Shown here in pieces: positions 39,001 through 48,100 of a DNA stretch of 64,000 bases; the stretch's first letter is position 1; every line of letters starts with the position of its first letter. The stretch lies in contig VXAY01002049.1 in assembly GCA_013399855.1 (NCBI GenBank), positions 179,804 to 243,803 of the forward strand. Reading direction: 5' to 3'. This DNA comes from Oxyruncus cristatus. Taxonomy: Eukaryota; Chordata; Aves; Passeriformes; Cotingidae. The position numbers and the translations under genes were made by a program. Under the pieces are notes generated by a model. It was not told the origin of the DNA and made no database searches. It saw only the letters and a program-made list of their open reading frames with translations.

Positions 39001-42000
39001 GGCACGACCCTTGCACAAGGATGATGCCACCAAAACGCTCTGGGATCCTGCCCTGCTGTGACCTGGGTGGAGAGGGAAGCACCCAACTGGACAAGCCCCT
39101 CACAGCTCCACTGGCAACCTGGGAGAGGGGCAGCCAAGCTGGGAAGAGCCTGAGGGCAGGCGGGGTGGGAGACACACACCTGGAACAGAGGTCAGAGAAT
39201 ACATTTCTATTTCTTTACAGCTCTGTTTGCACTTGTCACATCCCACCCAGCCCTCCCTTGGGAAACAGCTTCCTTGGATATTGTGTTTGTCACTAATAAC
39301 AGCAGGAAAACTTTTCCAGCTGTTTTGACTGTTGCTCTGACTGGAGCTCACATGGGGTAGGAAGGTGCCAACCACTTTGTACGGCTGGAACACCCAGCAC
39401 AGCCCAGGGCAGGACTGGGAGCGGGCTAAACCTTCCCTCAAAGGCATGGAATTATGGAGCCATAGAATATCCTGAGCTGGAAGGGACCCAACCCCTGGCC
39501 CTGCACAGACACCCCAACAATCCCACCCTGTCCCTCAGAGCGTTGCCCAAACCCTCCTGGAGCTCTGGCAGCCTTGGGGCTGTGCCCACTGCCCTGGGGA
39601 GCCTGGTCAGTGCCCAACCAGCCTCTGGGGGAAGAACCTTTCCCTGAGATCCAACCTGGCCCTGCCCTGACACAGCTCCAGCCCTTCCCTCGGGTGCTCC
39701 CAAGGGCTGAGTCCTCCCAGAATCTCCCTGCTCAGCAGGAATCAGCCTAATTCTCCTGGATCCCTCCTAGCCCAGAGCATTTTGGAGCCAAGCCCCTCCT
39801 GCCTGCAGCCCAGCTGTTCCCAGCTGGCAGTGCTGGAGCAGCTCGCCAGGAGCTGGCACGTCACGGGGATCAATTCCCAACCACTGAAGTGCACTAAAAG
39901 AACTAAAAATACAGAAATCTTCCCTACTGTTTTTCATGTAGGCAACTGCTGGAGCTGCCAAGGGATGTGTTATCCAGCCCCGGGTGAGTGGGTGGGGGGT
40001 ACGTGAGCTCACACAAGAGGCAGAGCGCTCCTGACACGGGATCTGTGTTGAGACGCAATCCATGCACTTAAGGAAAAAAAATGATGGCAACAAGCATTTT
40101 CCAGTGCAGTGTCAGCCACAGGCCATAGAAAGAAACACTCTCAAAATAGCTCTGCTGCTGAAATCCAACCCAAAACAACCGCTTTGGGGATGACAGAACA
40201 CAGCGGAATTAAACCCCATCCCTGGAAGTGCCCAAGGCCGGGCTGGACGGGGCTTGAAGCAACCTGGGATGGTGGAAGGTGTCCCTGCCCATGCCAAGGG
40301 GGTGGCACAAGATGGTTTTTCAGTTCCCTTCCAGCCCAAGCCATTCCACGATTCTGTGAGTTCTCTTCCTTGCCCTCATCAACCCTTGCTGGCTCTGGTG
40401 ATTGCCTTGATTAAAACTCCCCCACACAAACCACCCCACCTGGTTTCACCTTCTGCTCCCAGCACCTTCACTGCCTCGCTGTATCACAGCTGCTTTCAGA
40501 GCACAGCATCTGGATTCAGACCTCTGGCATGTCAGAGACCTGCTGGGTCACCCTGCACCCACCTCTGCCGTGCCTCACTTCCCTCAGCTCAAACCCCCAG
40601 TTCATCCCAGTTTTCAGGGCTCTTCCCGATACTACAAGACATTCCCACCGTTCAGCTCGGAAGCGCCTCCCTCCATCACCCAGGGGGTGTTGGGGCTCCT
40701 GTTTGCTGCTTTTATTGCAGAGCAGAGTCAGCCCGTGCTATTTATAGATCTTGCTGCTCTCTCAGGTCCAGGAGAGGAGGGAATGAGCTGGAATTGGGTT
40801 TGGCTCACGTGCCCCCGACACTGAGCACTGAAAAACTGCCTGGCCAGGGGAACCCCTGGAGTTGGGAACAGCTGGGTGAAAGTCAACACTGAACCAACCT
40901 CCTGAGTCCTCTGTTACTCAGTTTCCCTTCAGATAGGCTAAACAGTGGATTATATTGGATTTGCAAGGAGCACCTTCCGCCTGCCTTCTTTCCAAGGACT
41001 GCTTCCAGGAGCTGTTTCAATACAGAGTGGAAACTGCCCAAGGAACTGCCCCAAAGAACTCCCCAAACTGTCCCCAGGGAATGCCAGGACTGGAATTTGG
41101 GGCTTTCCTGCAGACCCAAACATAGCACAAAGCCCAGCATTTCCACGTAACCTGCCACTGACCTGGGTGCAGAGGGATTCAACTCAGGACACATTTCATT
41201 TTCTTCCCTCTGCAGAAGGGGCTGCCCCAAAACTCACTTTTGCTTTTGCTGAGCAGGATCCTGATTTGAGGATCACTGCAGCCTTTGCCCTTGTTTCTGT
41301 TGAGGTTGGCAGAGCACTTCTGTGAAGTCTGAGAGCAGCAGAACATAACCAGTCTGAGGGATCAAGGCTGTGGAGTTAAGACGGCTCTAAAGCCTGGAAT
41401 ACCAGCTCTCCCTGCTCCTGGCTTTGCTGGCAGCTCTTGCATCCATCACAAACACTGTGTGAGAAGCTGTGGGACTGCCAGGACTCCTGAGTGATGGCCA
41501 AGTGTCAACACTTGGATAGAGGATTCCCCTGCCTCTGCTCCATCGTCTTCTCCACCTCTGACTCCCGGGTCCCATCCCAGCTGACAAGCCAGAACAAGCT
41601 CCCTCCCAACTGCCAGCACCAAACCCAGCTACCTGGGGGCAAGAAAGAGTGAGAACCTTCTTCCTGCTCCCTATTCACGTAAAAACTCTGCCTCTGCACC
41701 CTCAGGAGGGCACAAGTTGGGGACATGAACTCCCACCAGGTCTGTGGCACCCTCAGGATTTCTCATTCCTGATGAAGGTCCGCAGGTCATTGAGTCCATC
41801 CTCGTGCTCAAAGCTCAAAGAGAGGTAAAACTCCCCTTTCTGAGGCAGGTTTAGGGAAAATGACACATCTCAGAGCGATATTTGAGGGTCACAGCAGTGG
41901 CCTTCACTGTTACTGTTTATATGACAAACATGATGCTGCCAAAGCTGAGCCAGTGCAAAAACCAAGGTGCCAACCCAAATGGCAGCAGTTACCCTCAGAT

Positions 42001-42809
42001 CGTATCCCAGGGCACATTCCTGGCCAGAAAGGGGCTGGCACACTCCAAGTGCTGCCAGGAGCATCCAACAGACCTCACCAACCGGGAGTTTATTGCCTCT
42101 CTCAGCACAACAAGCCCTGCAAGCGCTTCCGTGAACCCGATTTCCTGATGTCTCCAAAAGGCACTTCCAACAATTTAGAGCCATTAATGACTGCAGGGAC
42201 CTTCCTGCCAGTCCTGGCACGGCAACAGCACACAAACATCCTAAGAGGAATGAGCTGCTCTGTCAAGCACTTGCACTAAGAGGAAAACAGGCACAAATCC
42301 TGCTCTGGAACTCTGCAGTCTAATTTTTCCCTCAGGATCACTGGTTTTGGGAGCACACGAGTGGATTCTGTGGCAGCTGGGGAAGGATGGGGATGGTAAG
42401 GAACTGGGATATGAGACTTATTCCTTGCAGTGACACAAACTCAGTGACCGAGTTTCCCTCTCTCTGTTCCCTTCTCCCCCTTGTGAACCAGGACTGGCCT
42501 TTGACTCCCGGGAGGGGGATGAAGCAAAACCCATTCCCACGTGCCAGGAGCCCGGAGGTCCGTGGATGACTCGCGTTACACGGGGCAGCTGCAAGCCTGC
42601 TTTAATTGCACAGCACGTTTGCGCCTCTCTGCTCCCATCTCAGCTTCCCTGGGAAACTCGGGAGCAGGTGGGAAGAGTTTCCCAGCCCAAAGCCCTCTCA
42701 TGCATCCAAGCAAGAAGCTGCAGAGCCCGGGCAGAGCTGTACGTACCCAGCCAGGGGCGAGGAGCAGCAGGAACACGGTCCGGGTCACTGTCCCCACGTT
42801 TCCAGACAT
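32713..42809 (-). CDS. CCN5: CCN-family matricellular protein, four modules, best fit CCN5 (WISP2)
   Basis: Five coding exons on the minus strand join as 63+214+249+209+312 nt, giving 348 residues and a TAG stop. This is close to the usual CCN length of about 350. Intron phases are 0, 1, 1 and 0, and every junction is GT-AG. Module order is signal peptide (about 1-26), IGFBP (27-92), VWC (99-162), a hinge (163-193), TSP1 (194-237) and the CT cystine knot (250-348). Cysteine counts are 12, 10, 6 and 10, the 38 typical of the family. CCN proteins are secreted and bind integrins, heparan sulfate and growth factors in the matrix. The TSP1 and CT modules resemble CCN2. However, the VWC start ([18 protein letters not shown]), the LCSDDLRLP segment and the LGT after the VWC fit CCN5 better, and CCN1, CCN3, CCN4 and CCN6 differ more. 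Those comparisons are from memory. The family call is near certain; the CCN5 assignment is about 0.7. No N-glycosylation sequon is seen. Alternative: an otherwise unnamed CCN2-like paralogue. Confidence 0.9.
33207..33415 (-). CDS. CCN5: CCN coding exon 4: TSP1 module
   Basis: The acceptor is CGGCTCAG; the split Val codon (G|TG) restores the frame. The donor is ACCAAG|GTAGGA (phase 0). The exon encodes the end of the hinge and a thrombospondin type 1 repeat with six cysteines and the [11 protein letters not shown] motif (residues 201-211), ending LCMVRPC. The sequence [12 protein letters not shown] matches the CCN2-type TSP1 closely. In the family this module binds sulfated glycans, integrin alpha6beta1 and VEGF. 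Confidence 0.92.
33672..34219. repeat. 69-bp minisatellite, about 8 copies, in CCN intron 3
   Basis: The marker GTTTGGATC recurs at 33741, 33810, 33879, 33948, 34018, 34087 and 34157, with a degenerate copy at about 33672. The period is 69-70 bp. The three copies from 33741 to 33947 are nearly identical and the outer copies are diverged. Because 69 is divisible by three, the plus strand shows a spurious periodic open frame with a 23-residue repeat. The right-hand copy runs into the splice donor of exon 3. Confidence 0.95.
34220..34468 (-). CDS. CCN5: CCN coding exon 3: VWC module
   Basis: The acceptor is CCCACAG and the donor is GCGG|GTGAGT; the exon is phase 1 at both ends. It encodes a split Ala and 82 residues. 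The ten VWC cysteines are present, including QCVC, the KCCEEWVC end and [17 protein letters not shown] modules in this family bind BMP/TGF-beta-type ligands and integrins. The exon ends in an acidic, protease-exposed hinge ([13 protein letters not shown]). Both intron flanks are tandem repeats: a (CTC)n tract forms the acceptor pyrimidine tract, and a 69-bp minisatellite starts inside the donor flank. Confidence 0.92.
34471..34512. repeat. (GGA)n/(TCC)n microsatellite at the exon 3 acceptor
   Basis: GGA/GAA triplets run from just outside the CAG acceptor of exon 3. On the transcript strand they read as CTC/CCT triplets and so form its polypyrimidine tract. Confidence 0.9.
34513..37848 (-). 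other. CCN intron 2, non-coding
   Basis: No exon or CR1 copy was recognised. Simple sequence includes T-rich runs at 35425-35448 and 37270-37296, an (AAAAT)n tract near 37140-37160, and a (CAAA)n/A-rich tract at 37343-37380. An AT-rich unique block lies at 35100-35460. Confidence 0.6.
37849..38062 (-). CDS. CCN5: CCN coding exon 2: IGFBP module
   Basis: The acceptor is TTTGCCCTCCAG followed by GGA GAA GCA, and the donor is CTTAG|GTGAGA, with the exon ending in phase 1. It encodes 71 residues with 12 cysteines and the diagnostic IGFBP signature GCGCCKVC within [18 protein letters not shown]. In CCN proteins this module may bind IGF weakly and contributes to matrix interactions. The exon covers the entire module, as in other CCN genes. 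Confidence 0.92.
38377..38397. repeat. (CAG)7 microsatellite in CCN intron 1
   Basis: Seven uninterrupted CAG triplets on the plus strand, reading CTG on the gene's transcript. Confidence 0.95.
39454..39780 (-). mobile_element. CR1 LINE 3' fragment in intron 1
   Basis: It starts at the 3' tail (TATGGAGCCATAGAATATCC, then 'gagctggaagggaccc'). It continues through the typical 'ctgcacagacaccccaac' and 'gaacctttccctgagatcc' segments in reverse orientation. It is in the same orientation as the host gene. The distal end near 39780 is approximate. Confidence 0.88.
40215..40360 (+). mobile_element. Short CR1 LINE 3' fragment in intron 1
   Basis: It runs from CATCCCTGGAAGTGCCCAAGG to the tail CCATTCCACGATTCTGTGAG. 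It is 5' truncated to about 145 bp and opposite in orientation to the 39454-39780 copy. Confidence 0.88.
42747..42809 (-). CDS. CCN5: CCN coding exon 1: signal peptide
   Basis: This exon encodes 21 residues ending in the hydrophobic stretch [10 protein letters not shown], the core of a secretory signal peptide. It is followed by the donor GTACGT at 42746-42741 (phase 0). With the first residues of exon 2 (GEAQA) it gives an A-X-A cleavage site just before the first cysteine. The frame stays open upstream, with in-frame ATGs at 42893 and 42977. The TATA-like box at 42910-42904 predicts a transcript start near 42878, leaving the ATG at 42809 as the first in-frame start. Starting here also places the hydrophobic core normally, close to the N terminus. 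Confidence 0.85.
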
Positions 42810-42903
42810 CCCGAGCGCTGGGAAGGGATCCAGGCTGCCGACTGACTCCCCGCTCGTCCGGAGTTTCTCGTCTCTTTGGAGCAAGTCGCGCATCAGCTTC
42901 TCC

Positions 42904-42930
42904 TTAAATATCCTCTGGAGGGGGCGGGCC
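42904..42930 (-). promoter_or_regulatory. CCN core promoter: TATA-like box and GC box
   Basis: On the minus strand a GGATATTTAAGG element (TATTTAA at 42910-42904) lies just downstream of a GC box (plus-strand GGGGGCGGG at 42920-42928). Expected initiation is 25-30 bp downstream, near 42878, giving a 5'UTR of about 70 nt before the ATG at 42809. TATA-containing promoters are usual for CCN1 and CCN2, which are rapidly inducible. I saw no CArG box in the first 400 bp upstream. The start site is inferred. Confidence 0.6.
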
Positions 42931-43069
42931 CCGCGCTGAGCGACGGGCTTGGAACCGAGCCCAAAGGGGTGCAGCAAATACTGCCCGAATTCCAGGGAAC
43001 GGGAGCGGATTCCTGCGGCCCCCGCGGTTACGGGGCTGCCGCTGCTGCCTGCAGCCTGGTTCCCTTCCA

Positions 43070-43933
43070 GGCGGGTAAATCAAACCCCAGTAAAAGCGGC
43101 GTTGTCACGTTTTGAGTTTTACCTCCTTCCAGCTCCCGGAGCAGGAATCCTGCTGACAATCAAAACTGACAATCCCTGGCGCAGCTTTGCTGACAAGAGC
43201 CCCCCTTTCCCTGCCTGCGGCCGTTCCTGTCCGGCTGCAGGGGCTGAGGGGTGAACGAGCAGAGCTTTGCGGGGCTCGGTGTTGGAGCGGGAGGGAGGGA
43301 TGGGACGTTTGGAGCTGTCAGGTGTCGCCTCTGTCCCTGCACCGCCCGTGCTTCCAGCTCCCAGAAATCAAAGTTTCACCACCAGAACCCCTGCACGGGG
43401 AGTGCTCGTAAAACTCCCGCGTGTTTCAGAAGGCAACGGACAGCTCCGGGGTGAGGAGTTTTGATAAAGGACAGCACTCCCCTGAAGTGCTTGATCCTGG
43501 TGCAGGATCTCACGCATCTTGACTTTGGGGCATCATCCTCCCTGCTTGCTGCTGAAATCCAGCACCAGGCTCCTGTAGAGCCAGCACAGCAGACCCGTGG
43601 AATGTGAGAGGGTTGTTTTGGGTATTAAAAAGCCGTTTTGTTTATTCCCCAAGAGGAAGCGGAGCGCTGCCGTGGGGGGAGGAGGAGGAGGAGGAGGAGG
43701 AGTGCAGCAGAGGGCACTCTTAGCCCTCGCTGGCCGGGGGTGGGACAGAGCAGGTCGGGTACCGGACAGGAGCCTCTGCGCTGCCTGAGAAAGATGGAGC
43801 TGTGCCTTAGTCCGGGAGCTTCCCCGGGCAGAAGTAGTGCAAGGTCTGGTACTTATTTGGGGCCAGGAGAAAGCAGGGGATGGAGCCCAAGCACGGCCCC
43901 ACAGTGAGAATGAGGGAGTGTAGTAGGTCATAA
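43070..43933. other. Sequence upstream of the CCN promoter
   Basis: Moderately CpG-containing unique sequence with a (GGA)n microsatellite at 43679-43702. No upstream gene was recognised. Confidence 0.5.
43679..43702. repeat. (GGA)8 microsatellite upstream of the CCN gene
   Basis: Uninterrupted GGA triplets about 0.9 kb upstream of the CCN start codon. Confidence 0.9.
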
Positions 43934-44183
43934 AATCAGAGAATCACAGGATCTCCTGAGTTGGAAGGGACCCATCAGGATCATCCAGTCCAGCTCCTGG
44001 CCCTGCACAGACACCCCAACAATCCCACCCTGTCCCTGAGAACGTTGTCCAAATGCTTCTTGAACTCAGACAGGCTTGGTGCTGTGATCCCTGGGGAGCC
44101 TGTTCCAGTGCTCAAACACTTTGGATGGAAAAACTTTTCCTGATACCCAGCTTAAACCTCCCCTGACTCAGCTTCATGCCGTT
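43934..44183 (-). mobile_element. CR1 LINE 3' fragment
   Basis: In reverse orientation it runs from 'aatcagagaatcacaggatc' and 'gttggaagggaccc' through 'ctgcacagacaccccaacaa' to 'cccctgactcagcttcatgc'. Same subfamily style as the 39454 and 54091 copies. Confidence 0.92.
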
Positions 44184-44967
44184 AATTTAAATTACTTTAA
44201 CTTAATGTAAATTTTAATTCATGCCATCATCTACCTTCAGCCTCCTTCCTGTCTGCCTCCGAGGGTAGGGCAGTTTAGCTGGGAATCAAGCCCTGAATTT
44301 CATCCAGGTCCTGTCAGGTCCCTGTGCAACAAGATCAGCCTCCGCACTCCCTGTGTGTCCAAACTGACAATTCCGACTCTTAACTAATTAGCACTTGGAA
44401 AGCCCCTTGGGATTTGGGGCTGGAGAGCATCAGCACAGTGCAAACCACCCCAGATGTACCTTCTTCTCCCCTTCCATAAGAGGGATTTTACAATCGCTTC
44501 CGTAACAGCCACCTCTGCCCGTGTCCCAGCAGGGGATTATGTCTGCACACAAAAGATTTCGTGTTCTGGAGGTGGCACAAACACCCAGTGCCCTCAGGCA
44601 GCTTGGAGCTCCAGGCAGTCTGGCTGGAGACACATTCCTTCCCCTCTTGGAGGGCTTGGCACCCTGAACTATGTTGTCACCTAAAATTAGCTGCTCGCAC
44701 TTGCCAGGACATTCTCCCGCTGCTTGTAAATAAGACAGGGATGAAGGGCTGCACATCTCCGTCCTCATCCTCTCACACTGCAGGAATACAAAGCCCAGCT
44801 GAATTCTGAGCCTCCAGGGCATCTGGAGATGACACATTTGTGGTTTTTTAGAAGGATCATGTGTGATGTGTGGCTCAATCCATTGCTCCTTGCCCAAGAA
44901 TAAGACATTCCCCTTTCTCCGGTGATGGGACAAAGGGGAATGGCTTCAGCTGAAAGAGGGCAGGGTT

Positions 44968-45180
44968 TGATGGGATATTGGGAAGGAATTGTTCCCTAGG
45001 AGGGTGGGGAAGCCCTGGCACAGGTTGCCCAGAGAAGCTGTGGCTGCCCCTTCCCTGGAAGTGTCCAAGGCCAGGTTGGAGCAACCTGGGCTAGTGGGAG
45101 ATGTCCCTGTCCATGGCAGGGGCTGGAACTGGATGGGCTTTAAGTTCCCTTCACACCCAAACCATTCCATGATTCTACAA
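44968..45180 (+). mobile_element. CR1 LINE 3' fragment
   Basis: It runs from 'gggatattgggaaggaattg' through 'gcccagagaagctgtggctg' to the tail ACCATTCCATGATTCTACAA. Opposite orientation to the copy at 43934, about 0.8 kb away. Confidence 0.92.
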
Positions 45181-48100
45181 GAAGCAGCAGCTGCACCTTG
45201 AACCATGATATTCCAAACTGCGCTTTAACACAAACCTGCTGTGTGACCTGGGGTGAACTGTTCAGCCACAATCCTAAGGCTCACTCACCTGTCAGGAGGG
45301 GAGTTGGGAACATTCAGCACTAAGCCAGCACTTTGGTGGCTGATTAGGTTTTCAACCTACAACCAGAATAAAGAATAATTTGATTATAAAACATCCTTTC
45401 CAAGCAGCTCATCATCATCCACCTGAATGCTTCCACCTTCCCAGAGCAGCAAAACATACTGAGTCCAGTCCTGCTCATCCTTCAAGCCACCTTAGCTCTT
45501 GGAGTATAGGAGCAGTAGGATGTGAAGAGGAAGCATCAGCTGGAGATCCCTGGATTTTGGGAGCTCCCTACACCCAAGTTCCAAGATTTTCTTTGGGTAC
45601 TGGGACAACCAAAGCTACCCCTCATGTGAGGAGCTGAACTGTTCACCCCACTGGACATACCAAGAGGGAAAAGAAGAACATGAAGGTTGAGTGACTCAGA
45701 ATGATCAAAGGTGGGAAACACCCAAGTTAGCACTGATTGGTATCTCCTCCTTTTGCCTGAGCTGCCTCAAGTGAAGGGATAAAGATGTCAACCCTGCTTA
45801 AAATCTCCCCCAAGCAAAGCATAGTGGGTGTTTAATTCACCTTGTTACGTTCTTCTGGGTTCACTCACTCTGCCCAACCGGCGGCCTCTCCGAATTCACA
45901 GTAATTAAAATAGAAGACATTTAGGTAATTGCTAAAAATTGTGTCAGGCCAAGGAACAAAATGAAGGCGAGCACACACACAGGTTTTTTTTGGCTCAGTG
46001 GGATCTCTCCCTGACTGCAGAAGCCAAAATAAAAAGCTGGTACAAGCAGCGTGGTACAGGGAATTGTGCTCTCCCAGTACAGGGAATTGTGCTCTCCCAG
46101 TCCAGGGGATTGTGCTCACCCAGTCCGCAGTGACTTCCGAGCTGTCCCCTGTCCCAAAGCTGCTCAGTCACCCCCAGGACATGCTGGTGGCCCTCCAGAG
46201 CCTTGGGGAGAAGTCTGTGTTCTTCCAGCTTGGCAAAAGTCACCTCAGGCCCTCACTCCCATCTGGGACTCTTTTCCCATGGCTGGGAGTCGGATGCGAG
46301 GCTGGGAAGGAGTTCTGCAGGTCCACGTGCCTTGGGTGAGCACCTCTGGATGTTTTTGGCCTCAGTGTCATTCCCAGAGAATTAACAGCTGAGAAGGTCT
46401 CTTCCAGACCCGAGTTTGAGTTCAAGTCCGGCACTGATTCAGCATCTGTCTAGAGGGACATTTAAGGTCAGATTCATGCTGTCTAATCCACGGATAATTA
46501 ATTAGGGCATCTCCACTAGAAGCCTAATCTCTCTAGGCTCCCAATAATCAATGGGGAGGGACTGGAGCTCCTAAAATTCCTTCTGAGGGTTCTTCTCTGT
46601 GTATCAGCTGTGTCACCACCTCAGTGGCTGTAGATTGTCAGAAGAAAGTGTCACAGAAATGGGGCACCAGAGCTCGGCAAAGGCTCAGTTCTACACCTTG
46701 TCCGACTTCAATCAGGGTGTGAAGCCTTCCCTGCCCTAGGGGTGGAAAGGGTAGGGAAAACCACCCCTCCTCACTCCAGCACAGCCCTGGGATGAAATCC
46801 TGACTGCAGGGAAACACCCTCTGGCTCCAGCAGGGCTGGGATTCCCTCTGCTTGCCAGATACGCGGCCCTGGGGCCACTCTGCTGTGCCCACGGGATGTC
46901 AAGGGAGGGGACAAATTTTGTCCCTGGCTGCAGAGTTCACTTGTGAAATCTCCAGTTACATTAGTTCTGGGAGGAACACCCTGCTGTATTTGAGGATTTA
47001 TTGTGACACCCAAGTCTGTCAAGGGATGTGACACTTGGGGATGGGTGAGGTGGCTGCTGATGTCCTTGTAAAGGAAGTAAACATACAAAAACAGTCTTCC
47101 CAAATGAGTTTGGAAAGAGCCAGTGCTCAGACACAGAGCTGGCTAGGAAAAATAAAAAAATAATAAATGCCCCCCTTCGGAGCCTGATCTTGGCAGGATG
47201 CAAAAAATCCAGGTCTGCAGCACCAACGTGTGCAGCCAAGGGCACCCCAGGAAAAGACTCTTGTCCCAGGGGATGCTCCTTTCAGATCGGGCGAGCGGTG
47301 ACAAACAACACTCCCGGGGATGTCCCTGCACCAGGGCCGTGGTGGGACAGCAGGTGGTCTCCTGAGACCCTTAACAACCGCAAAACCTGGATGTTCAGAT
47401 GCAACTGTGAGTCACCACCGTGGCCAGGAGCGTTTGTGCCAAGGCACGGGCTTGCAGGGAGCTGCAGGAGGAACAGGCCCCCGGGAGGAAACAGCTGCAC
47501 CCACCTGTGAAATGGATGCTTCCTCGGGTTTTTCCACTTCTTGACTTACTGCATGCCTAATTATCCTGAAGGAAAACGGCGGGGAGGGAGGGCATGTTTA
47601 AGGTGGACTCGGGCAGGGTCATTTAAGGAGGCTGCCTGTGCCACAGGACTGCCCCGATGGCTGAGACCAGCACCCCGTGTCTCCTGGGCTTTGGTCCTCA
47701 CCGCCCGCACAGAAGGATGTGCTCGAGGTGACACGGCTTGGGAAAGAGAAGGGACTAAGGGAGGTCCCTCTAGATGTGGGATATGGCATCACATCAGTAT
47801 GACTACCTCCAAACAGCGCGTTTTCTCATCCCATTTTATGGGCACGGGGATCTGCCACCCCCTGAAGGAGCAGCTGCCCTGCCACGATGGCCACGAGCCT
47901 CCTCCAGTGCCTGTGTCTACACAGCTGCATCCAAGAGGGTGCAAGAGGGGAATTCTCCTCTGGATCCCACCCCTCCAAGGACCTCTGGCACCACCTGTGC
48001 CCTAAAATGCAGGATTCAGACAAAACAGCTCTGCCGAAATCCGCAGTTCTTCCCTAGTTCCCTGCACATCTCATCAGCCTCAGCAGGCAGCAACAGGTCC

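Larger units (their letters stand above)
38063..42746 (-). other. CCN intron 1, non-coding
   Basis: This intron of 4,684 nt separates the signal-peptide exon from the IGFBP exon. It contains a (CAG)7 tract at 38377-38397 and two CR1 fragments in opposite orientations (39454-39780 and 40215-40360). No other coding signal was recognised. The open frames inside it lack family features. Confidence 0.6.

Noticed and set aside
44430..44933. Minus-strand 167-codon frame upstream of the CCN promoter
   Set aside because: No signal peptide, domain or splice support. Its residues do not resemble any family I know.
46421..46440. GTTTGAGTTCAAGTCCGGC as a tRNA B box
   Set aside because: No matching A box, acceptor stem or anticodon arm could be found at the right spacing.
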